Assembly: GCF_001431315.2 (NCBI RefSeq)
Contig: NZ_LKHV02000001.1
Location: 2,294,001 to 2,358,000, forward strand
Direction of reading: 5' to 3'
Length of the DNA: 64,000 nucleotides
Source: Candidatus Berkiella cookevillensis
Lineage (GTDB): Bacteria > Pseudomonadota > Gammaproteobacteria > Berkiellales > Berkiellaceae
Shown: positions 57,843 to 64,000 of the stretch, one piece after another
How the letters are laid out: each line of letters starts with the position of its first letter
Position numbering within the stretch: position 1 is the first letter of the stretch
The notes under the pieces: model-generated
What the model was told of the DNA's origin: nothing
Seen by the model: only the letters and a program-made list of their open reading frames with translations
Database searches by the model: none
Made by a program: the position numbers and the translations under genes

Positions 57843-57958
57843 ATTGTATATGCACTTCTAATATTTTCTATGCATATGAGTGACAACATGTATAGAAAAG
57901 TGCCATTTTCTATACATATCCAAAAAATATGTATAGAAAAAGCCCATTTCCTATACAC
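57843..57958 (-). promoter_or_regulatory. Tandem operator-like palindromes upstream of DUF4238 gene
   Basis: Palindrome 1 (57888-57917) is ATGTATAGAAAA-GTGCCA-TTTTCTATACAT, perfect over 12-bp arms. Palindrome 2 (57929-57958) is ATGTATAGAAAA-AGCCCA-TTTCCTATACAC, with two mismatches. A degenerate third repeat begins near 57844 and ends with ATTTTCTATGCAT (57863-57875). Right half-sites recur every 41-42 bp, about four helical turns. This suggests cooperative repressor binding. Confidence 0.6.
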
Positions 57959-57980
57959 GTTTTAGGTGATAAATGGCTAG

Positions 57981-59060
57981 TTAGAGGTCTTGAACATTAC
58001 TTATTAAGTTCATTAACTCATTGTTAATGTAGTAGCTCTCACGCCCTAATTTGGTCTTTTGCATCAAACCAATACGACTCAGCTCATCAAGATAACGCGT
58101 GGCAGGAAGACGGGTAACATTAAGTTCTTTCTCAACAAAAGCTATTTTAGTATAAGGGTGACCGAAAATGATATTAAGCAAATCTTGACTGTAAATTTTT
58201 GGCAACTCTTCACGGATCTTATGTTTGTAATTCTGCATCAGTTCTTTCATGGCATGAATGAGATGTATCGTCTGAAGTGATGTTTTCCTTACACCTTCAA
58301 GAATATAGAGCACCCATTCTTCCCAAGCATTATTATCTCGCACTAACTGTAACAAGCGATAATATTCGGTCTTATTCTTATTGATATAGCGGGAAAGATA
58401 AAGCACTGGCGACTCTAAAAGATCTTGCTGCACTAAATAAAGAATATTAATAATCCTGCCTGTTCGACCATTACCATCATAAAACGGATGTATGCTTTCG
58501 AATTGATGATGAATAACTGCCATTTTCACTAAAGCATCCCATTCACACAATTCAGGGTTATTTATGAACTGCTCAAGATTATCCATTAATCCCTGTATTT
58601 CTTCAGGATGCTGAGGAGGCTCATAAATGATTTGACCTGTTTGCTCATTTTTCAAAGAGGTTCCAGGCAGTTTACGAAATCCCGCACCATTTTCTATCAA
58701 TGTAGACTGGATTTCGATTATATGATTATTGGTTAGCAAAGAATTTTTTTTAACTTTTTCAAAACCACGCTTTAACGCTGTCGCATAGCTGTATACTTCT
58801 TTTGCTGCTGTGGTAGTAAATTGATGCGCCAGTGCATCGCTTTCATACAATTCATCTTGAGTGGTAATGATGTTTTCAATTGCAGAACTATCCTTAGCTT
58901 CCTGTAAGGATAAAGTATTAATGAGGATATTCTGATTAGGGATAATGCCTGTTACACCTTTTAATTCAGCTAATGCTGAACGGGCTTCACCAGCCTTTTT
59001 AAGGACAACTTTGCTTTCGATGTCAATATCTAAAGGCAAATTAGGAATTTGGTATGTCAT
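57981..59060 (-). CDS. Fic family AMP-transferase-like protein (class II, self-inhibited)
   Basis: This 359-residue protein has an N-terminal inhibitory motif SSAIENI (S-x-x-x-E-N, about residue 58), the Fic domain with catalytic loop HPFYDGNGRTGRI (HPFx[D/E]GNGRxxR, about 195) and a C-terminal winged-helix region (IAFVEKELNVTRLPATRYLDELSRIGL). This layout is that of SoFic-type proteins, which AMPylate targets and are held inactive by the inhibitory glutamate. The wHTH suggests autoregulation or DNA-linked function. It starts near 59060, divergent from the remnant region to the right. Confidence 0.88.
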   Translation of the reverse strand: MTYQIPNLPLDIDIESKVVLKKAGEARSALAELKGVTGIIPNQNILINTLSLQEAKDSSAIENIITTQDELYESDALAHQFTTTAAKEVYSYATALKRGFEKVKKNSLLTNNHIIEIQSTLIENGAGFRKLPGTSLKNEQTGQIIYEPPQHPEEIQGLMDNLEQFINNPELCEWDALVKMAVIHHQFESIHPFYDGNGRTGRIINILYLVQQDLLESPVLYLSRYINKNKTEYYRLLQLVRDNNAWEEWVLYILEGVRKTSLQTIHLIHAMKELMQNYKHKIREELPKIYSQDLLNIIFGHPYTKIAFVEKELNVTRLPATRYLDELSRIGLMQKTKLGRESYYINNELMNLISNVQDL

Positions 59061-59155
59061 TACTGCCTCGTGTGTATTTTTCTTACTTTCTGATCGATAG
59101 CTAAGTCATCACTAAATATGGTGTATGTTCAAAAGGTAATTATGCCACGCACTAC

Positions 59156-59359
59156 TTGAAATTCAATAATTTCCTGCTATTTTATCATTTATTTCTCCAA
59201 AAATTAGTTATAAAACCCACAACGAATAAAACAATAAAACATGTTGCTGATTACTTGAAACTGAATGAAAAAATGACCTATTGCTTCGTTTCACGGGGTA
59301 AAATCCCAGGATGTAAAGCAGGTTTTAATTGTAATGAATTTGAAGGGTTAGTTATATAA
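59156..59359 (+). pseudogene. Excisionase-like helix-turn-helix remnant
   Basis: The segment HVADYLKLNEKMTYCFVSRGKIPGCKAGFN matches the HTH_17/excisionase pattern (VAxYLKLxEKTxYRLxxxGKIPGxKxGxxWRF), but key positions are changed (YRLV to YCFV) and the WRF ending is missing. The 67-residue frame has an implausible hydrophobic N-terminus. Probably a truncated, degenerate copy of a mobile-element regulator or target-binding gene. Confidence 0.55.
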
Positions 59360-59431
59360 CAATGCAAACCTATTTCAAGCAAAGTTGAATAGGATTTAAC
59401 AAATGAACCTGATACGAAACAAGCATTATTC

Positions 59432-59575
59432 CTACATATTGACTGGGCACTCACGACATTCTTTTTTACCATTAACTTCCTTGCAAGCAGTTTGCTTTTT
59501 CATGCTGATAAGCTGCTTTGTTTTTTCATCATAGATAACACGATTATCATTTGTGATAACTGTTGCGCTAGACAA
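59432..59575 (-). CDS. Short cysteine-containing frame, uncertain
   Basis: A TTG-started frame of 47 residues (SSATVITNDNRVIYDEKTKQL) ends in CKEVNGKKECRECPVNM. Its codon pattern and CxnCxxC spacing look protein-like, and the Cys-rich tail resembles fragments of larger secreted proteins. There is no clear ribosome site and no recognised family. It may be the 3' remnant of a lost gene. Confidence 0.25.
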   Translation of the reverse strand: MSSATVITNDNRVIYDEKTKQLISMKKQTACKEVNGKKECRECPVNM

Positions 59576-59780
59576 TGACTGCTGGATTTTTTTCTACCGC
59601 TTAAACCACCTTTGCCTTCTCAATCTTACCGTTCTAAAATCACAAACATCAAAACTATACATAAATAAAAGCAATTTACTTTTCAAATCAATGCGCCTCA
59701 GAATCATGAGCTATAAACTTCCCTAAATTAAATATCAATTAAGCCGAAACAATTGGAATCGAATACACAAAATATACCGC

Positions 59781-60074
59781 ATGAATATTAATACAGCACT
59801 AAACAAAGTTTCACATCAGTTCAAAAACAACGTTGAAGGTATGGCTCATTTCATTGAATGGAAATTTTTTGAAGAAGAGACTAATGGTTTATCAAAATAT
59901 ATAAAAAATTAATAAAAAATCACTCTATACACCTGGAGATATTTTAGTTTTAATCCCAAGAAGACAAATATTTATAGCATAAGAGACAAGTTATCAGAAA
60001 ATAAAATATCAACTCATAGTTTATATCTTGAAGCAGAACTGAAGCCAAAAGAAGCTCAAAAGGATAATATATGA
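59781..60074 (+). pseudogene. UvrD/PcrA-type (SF1) helicase remnant
   Basis: Three pieces in two frames read like one stretch of an SF1 helicase: MNINTALNKVSHQFKNNVE ... GLSKYIKN, then (next frame) SLYTPGDILVLIPRRQ, then (first frame) NIYSIRDKLSENKISTHSLYLEAEL. PGDILVLxPRR-x-IRDxLxxxxIxxHSxxxEAxL is a helicase motif of UvrD-like proteins. Two adjacent TAA codons and two frame changes break it. The final TGA overlaps the ATG of the DUF4236 gene (ATGA), as in an operon. Confidence 0.45.
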
Positions 60075-61935
60075 CACTCCGTTTTAGACGCACAATTAAA
60101 ATTGTGCCAGGTATTAGGCTAAATCTAGGCAAACGTGGGATGAGTATCTCCACTGGGGTGCGGGGGGTGCATCAATAAATTTTGGTAGAAATGGCTTATA
60201 CGCAAATGTAGGATTACCAGGAACAGGATTATCTTACAGGACTAGACTGGACAGTGACTCTACTAAAAGCAAACGTCCCCCTAGCATCACACAATCACCT
60301 CCCTACACAGCTTCTTTTAAAATTACAATCCGTTTTAATGACGATGGAACCATAGATTTTTTATCAGAGAATGGAACACCATTGCCAGAAAATTTATTAA
60401 GAAAAATTAAACAACAAAATTTATCAAATATAGAGAAGTTAATTGAAGAACACATAAAGAAAACAAATAAGGACTATGAGGATTGTTTGTCTGTCCATGA
60501 AAAAACGCCGTATCTACCTAGCTACAACGACTATCCTCACCCTCCTCCAGAACCGCCAGAATTAATTAAAATCAGTTTTATTAAAAATATTTTTGGTTTA
60601 GCTAAAGAGAAAAAAACTATCAATCAACAATTAATTGAGCAATACAATTCAAAACTCAATGATTGGGCATTACGAAAAGAACAGTGGCCCCTCATTATGA
60701 AAAAGTCAGATAATGGGAATATTGATGCAATGTCAATCGTGTTAGGCGAAATTCTACCAGGCATCTCTTGGCCAAAAGAAACATTAGTAAACTATGATTT
60801 CTCAACAGATGAAAAAATACTTGTGTTAGATATCGATTTGCCAGAAGTAGAAGATATGCCCAAAATATTTTTGACCCGCGCAGCACGAGGAATAAAAATT
60901 AACGTAAAAAAACTAAGCCCAACACAAATAAGGCGAGATTATGCCATATTAGTGCATGGCATAAATTTTCGTATAATAGGTGAATGCTTTTCAGCTTTAC
61001 AATATTTAGATACTATTATTCTTTCGGGATATACACAAAGAATAAACACTGCTACTGGAGTTAGTGCTAACGAATATATATTGTCTGTTAAAGTAACACG
61101 ACAACAATGGAATAAATTGAACCTCAGACACGTTAACTTGATCTCTCCTGTTGACGCATTAGCTCAATTCGAATTGGTTCGAAATATGAAGCGCAATGCT
61201 GAAATGAAAAAAATTGAACCCATATCACTATCTCAATACAATCACGATATAAATCATGCATTATTAACGAGATCACAATCAACAACGGAAGAAAGGTATC
61301 CTGCTATATTAAAGATGCCTTTATCTAAACAATGTTCTGAACTTGGAATAGAATTTGAAAAATTAAATTTCGCCTACCAACGCAAACCTGAAGTCTCTTT
61401 GTTATCTTACTACCAAGAATTGGGGTACATTGGATCAAGTTTAGAAGGGATTGCGATCCTGACTGTGCTCAAAGCGCTTATGCTAGACAAGCTTTCTGAA
61501 CTAAATCCTTTTAAAGATCGATTAGACGCGTGCCAAAGATATCTTGAAGCTCAATTAACTATCTTGGAAAACGAGATAGGTGTAATAGTCGCTTCTATTA
61601 AGAATGTTTCAAAGCAACGCTATTTATCAAACTTCGAAGAAATAATTTTATCTCCATTTATTATGTCATCGCACCCTGGGCTATCCATGCAATTTGCAGA
61701 TGCGATATTTAATGCAATAAATACTGACTATTTCATAAAATTGACACTAAAGATCGCTGAAGATCCATATACTTATCGTAGTGGATGGCCAGATTTAACC
61801 ATTGTAAAAGATCAAGAAGTACGCTTTATTGAAGTTAAAACAACAGATAAACTCCATAAGTCACAATTAGTTACAATTTCCGCTATGCGTAAGGTACTGC
61901 CATACCAATTCAGCGTTTGCCAACTTACAAAATAG
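60071..61935 (+). pseudogene. DUF4236 - VRR_NUC nuclease-domain protein, frameshifted in a G run
   Basis: The gene begins at ATG 60071 (AAGGAT eight bases upstream) with MTLRFRRTIKIVPGIRLNL and GMSISTGVRG, the DUF4236 start. A G6 run at about 60162 needs a seventh G to continue: the next frame carries on with SINFGRNGLYANVGLPGTGLSYRT and is open to 61935, about 620 codons in all (the longest uninterrupted frame starts at TTG 60382). The C-terminal end GWPDLTIVKDQEVRFIEVKTTDKLHKSQLVTI is a VRR_NUC/PD-(D/E)XK nuclease motif (PDL, E-V-K, Q). The long middle part is unrecognised. Probably a defence or mobile-element nuclease; now inactive unless the run varies in length. Confidence 0.65.
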
Positions 61936-61996
61936 AACCTGATCTTCACCTGCATAAGAAGCTTTAAAAGGACAATTAGCTAAAATATCTCTATAA

Positions 61997-62695
61997 TTAC
62001 CTAAAAATTTCAGCATAAATTCGATCACCAATTTTTTCACCGATACTAGAATTCATGATTGTAAGCTTAGCATCTTCATCTATTTTAATTTCAAAGTCAC
62101 CAAACATCGGCTCACGATAAAAATGAGGAAGATCTTTATATTCCTCAGGTATCTCACACTCAAATTCAAGCTTAAGATCATAATCACCATCAATATAAAG
62201 AACATCATTTTCTAAAGAATATTGAAGGTTTTTAACAGAAATCTCTTTTGCTATAAAATACTGATTAAATGGTAAATTCTGAAGTTCACTGCTACCTTCC
62301 TCAGTATGGAAATCGTTAAGCAGAAATGTCTGAACTACATCCTTCAAATTCGATTTCTCACAAACAGATTGGATGGCTGCAGCTGAATCTTGAAATTGTT
62401 TTAGTATATCTAATAATTCACCAATAGATATTTTAAAATCTTGAATGAATGAAATTGCAAACCGCTCTTTTGTAGATATGTCTTTTTCAGAATATATATT
62501 CTTCAAAAGGGTTTCTTTAGTAGAGGCTGCCTGCTTTTGTTTATCTTCTAAAACATTCAGATAATGTTTGTAATTATGAAATCCAAAGTACCTTGCAGCT
62601 TCATCATAAGCTTGGTGCTGACTTAGGGATTTTTCTTTTTTTAATTGCCTGGCTTTTTGTTTAATATATGAGGGGGATACAATTGTCATTTTCAT
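61997..62695 (-). CDS. Protein of unknown function with N-terminal helical recognition motif
   Basis: This 232-residue protein has an N-terminal 50 residues (KQKARQLKKEKSLSQHQAYDEAARYFGFHNYKHYL) that match a small helical module found at the start of many accessory proteins (A-x-x-LxKxxxLSxxQAxDxxAxxxGFxNW/YxxL), often in toxin-antitoxin or mobile-element settings. The middle is a coiled coil and the C-terminus is acidic and beta-rich (FGDFEIKIDEDAKLTIMNSS). Convergent with the DUF4236 gene. Function unknown. Confidence 0.6.
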   Translation of the reverse strand: MKMTIVSPSYIKQKARQLKKEKSLSQHQAYDEAARYFGFHNYKHYLNVLEDKQKQAASTKETLLKNIYSEKDISTKERFAISFIQDFKISIGELLDILKQFQDSAAAIQSVCEKSNLKDVVQTFLLNDFHTEEGSSELQNLPFNQYFIAKEISVKNLQYSLENDVLYIDGDYDLKLEFECEIPEEYKDLPHFYREPMFGDFEIKIDEDAKLTIMNSSIGEKIGDRIYAEIFR

Positions 62696-62754
62696 ATAAA
62701 CCTTACATGTTACCCACTAAAGCTTTGTCGCCTGCTCCAAAACATCAATGAGCG

Positions 62755-62907
62755 ATGTTAGGTAAATATGATTTAGAGAACCTTTGGTTCAATGACAGTA
62801 CTCGAGAGCAAGCTTTAGTGTGCAGACGTATGGCTTCTGTCCAGCCAGAAGCTATTCTATTTATTTTAGAAAATATGTCAAGAAGAACAGATTTCAGAGA
62901 ATGGTAG
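62755..62907 (+). CDS. Short frame, possibly C-terminal remnant
   Basis: A 50-residue frame reads MLGKYDLENLWFNDSTREQA and continues VCRRMASVQPEAILFILENM with a normal amino-acid mix. There is no convincing ribosome site, and no family is recognised. It may be the truncated tail of a lost gene, or chance. Confidence 0.25.
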   Translation: MLGKYDLENLWFNDSTREQALVCRRMASVQPEAILFILENMSRRTDFREW

Positions 62908-63245
62908 AAATACCAGGAAATTTTAATAAAAAAACTTATAGTCAATTCAACTTTATCAAACTTAATAATATTCGTTGTGATAACAGATCTAAGTAGAAAG
63001 ATAGAGCACTAATCTTTCATTCAATATGCTCTTCCTCCTTTTGTCAGAAGAAATTGTGCAATCATGATATTGCTCATTCATGAAACATAGAAAAGCAATC
63101 CGTTGTGAAATTAAACAATGTAAACGGCAGGAAGCAGAAAAGGTTTAAGACTGATTACGCAACACATACCCTACTCCTGTTAATAGGAGTAGGAAGCTAC
63201 GCGAGGCTAGATAAAATAAGATTTAATAATACAAACAGAAAAACG
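62908..63245. other. Intergenic region downstream of sspB
   Basis: No gene is evident. A hairpin CCTACTCCT-GTTAAT-AGGAGTAGG (about 63169-63192) lies about 55 bp past the sspB stop and probably ends its transcript, though it lacks a T-run. Confidence 0.5.
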
Positions 63246-63671
63246 CTACTTAACAATCGTCAAGTTAGGGCGACCGCCTTTGCCCTTGCCACCGCTGCCC
63301 TTCCCAGAAGAACCGCCTGTGGTACTTTTATCTTCAGGAGGTGGTGTATCGTCTTCGTCATCATCTTCTTCTTTGAAGACCATGCCTCGACCATTTTCCT
63401 TAGCATAAATGGCTGTGATTGCTTTGATGGGCGCATACACGTCAAAGGGAGCACCACTAAAACGTGCGTTAAACTCAACATGATCGTTAGCAATCAATAA
63501 AGAACGAACCGCACCCGGTGAAATATTCAAAACAATGCGGCCATTCTCAACATATTGCAAAGGAACATGAGCATCTGGAAAGTCAGCGTTTACAACGATA
63601 TAAGGCGTAGCATTATTATCGACTATCCACTCATAAAATGCTCTTAACAGGTAAGGCCTACTGGATGTCAT
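63246..63671 (-). CDS. sspB: ClpXP specificity-enhancing factor SspB
   Basis: This 141-residue protein begins MTSSRPYLLRAFYEWIVDNNATPYIVV and contains LNISPGAVRSLLIANDHVEFNARFSGAPFDVYAPI, the SspB core that binds ssrA-tagged proteins. A Gly/Lys-rich flexible linker ends in GGRPNLTIVK, the ClpX-docking tail. It delivers tagged substrates to ClpXP. Its start overlaps the sspA stop by four bases. Confidence 0.95.
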   Translation of the reverse strand: MTSSRPYLLRAFYEWIVDNNATPYIVVNADFPDAHVPLQYVENGRIVLNISPGAVRSLLIANDHVEFNARFSGAPFDVYAPIKAITAIYAKENGRGMVFKEEDDDEDDTPPPEDKSTTGGSSGKGSGGKGKGGRPNLTIVK

Positions 63672-64000
63672 AACTCTCTCAATGCTCTCTCTGTATCAGT
63701 TAAACTCACCTGGAAAGGTTCGCGTTTAAAAATACGTTTAGCATAATCATAAACAGGCTTTGCTTCTGGCCCAAGCTCAATACCCATAGAAGGTAAACGC
63801 CATAGTAAGGGAGCAACAGCGCAGTCTACTAATGAGAATTCTTCGCTAAAGAAAAAAGGCATTTCATTAAAAACAGGTGCTACAGAAGTAATGCTTTCTT
63901 TTAATGCTTTGCGCGCATCGTCTGCATCCATAGGATCTGTGGATTTATTGAGAATTTTTCTCATATAAACATACCAATCACGATTCACTCTATGCAGCAT
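63668..64000 (-). CDS. sspA: Stringent starvation protein A, C-terminal part
   Basis: The frame is open to the window edge. The visible 110 residues are the C-terminal GST-like domain: MLHRVNRDWYVYMRKIL, FNEMPFFFSEEFSLVDCAVAPLLWRLPSMGIEL and KRIFKREPFQVSLTDTERALR. SspA binds RNA polymerase and supports stress survival. The 5' half lies beyond position 64000. It overlaps sspB by four bases, as in other gammaproteobacteria. Confidence 0.93.
   Translation of the reverse strand: MLHRVNRDWYVYMRKILNKSTDPMDADDARKALKESITSVAPVFNEMPFFFSEEFSLVDCAVAPLLWRLPSMGIELGPEAKPVYDYAKRIFKREPFQVSLTDTERALREL

Larger units (their letters stand above)
59061..60070. other. Decayed region between Fic and DUF4236 genes
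   Basis: This kilobase contains no intact gene of normal length. It holds an excisionase-like remnant, a short Cys-containing frame on the minus strand and a broken helicase fragment, described separately. The rest (59580-59780) shows nothing I recognise. Confidence 0.6.

Noticed and set aside
62745-62945. 66-residue minus-strand frame
   Set aside because: Poor composition and no ribosome site; the opposite strand has a more protein-like frame at 62755-62907.

Overview
The window is AT-rich chromosomal DNA of a gammaproteobacterium. Conserved gammaproteobacterial gene orders are intact: yraN-diaA-dolP, pilB-pilC-pilD-coaE-zapD-yacG, an M23 peptidase gene next to secA-mutT, and sspA-sspB. Interspersed are genes typical of host-associated (Legionellales- or Rickettsia-like) bacteria: a WH2/polyproline protein, a protein-lysine-methyltransferase-like enzyme, a Fic protein, caspase-fold-like proteins and a large orphan protein. 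The genus cannot be fixed from sequence alone; a Legionella/Coxiella/Berkiella-like intracellular organism is my inference.

Layout. 1-6586 is the end of an exosortase-type (XrtA/PEP-CTERM) exopolysaccharide locus: chain-length protein (cut by the window edge), SLBB export lipoprotein, PrsR, PrsK and the priming sugar transferase. 6670-8247 is a methyltransferase. 8435-9860 is an insertion sequence whose transposase is broken by an in-frame TGA. 9914-13255 holds a structured repeat, an orphan 654-aa protein and the first of two Y1-type transposase elements. 13289-23092 is housekeeping: lipoprotein, NadR-like ATPase, glucosaminidase, CorA, an APH-type kinase/ABC exporter/SGNH operon, yraN-diaA-dolP and an FAD oxidase. 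23248-25858 is the frameshifted WH2/polyproline protein. 26069-34939 contains an HDAC-like hydrolase, peptide deformylase, an SDR, a trio behind a Fur box, the second Y1 element, an amidohydrolase, an orphan sensor and a double-glycine-leader peptide.

35040-46041 is the type IV pilus region: tRNA-Thr, pilA behind a sigma-54 promoter, a GT-C/TPR membrane protein, a DUF559 gene framed by about 100-bp inverted repeats, a GT2 glycosyltransferase with a flippase-like partner, and pilBCD-coaE-zapD-yacG. 46167-50029 is accessory: a second double-glycine-leader peptide, a secreted protein, and two tandem caspase-fold-like paralogs, the first interrupted by TGA. 50042-56009 is mutT, secA, M23 peptidase, dciA and an arylamine N-acetyltransferase. 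56168-62907 is a decaying defence-like island: DUF4238 behind a repeated operator, Fic, an excisionase-like remnant, a helicase remnant and a frameshifted DUF4236-VRR_NUC protein. sspB and partial sspA close the window.

Most noteworthy are the WH2/polyproline protein, the tandem caspase-like pair, the DUF559 inverted-repeat element, the two leader peptides, the structured repeat and the DUF4236-nuclease fusion. Four accessory genes carry a simple inactivating lesion (two in-frame TGA codons and two one-base homopolymer shifts), and a helicase remnant is broken by stops and shifts. This points to active gene decay, or to sequence errors worth checking.
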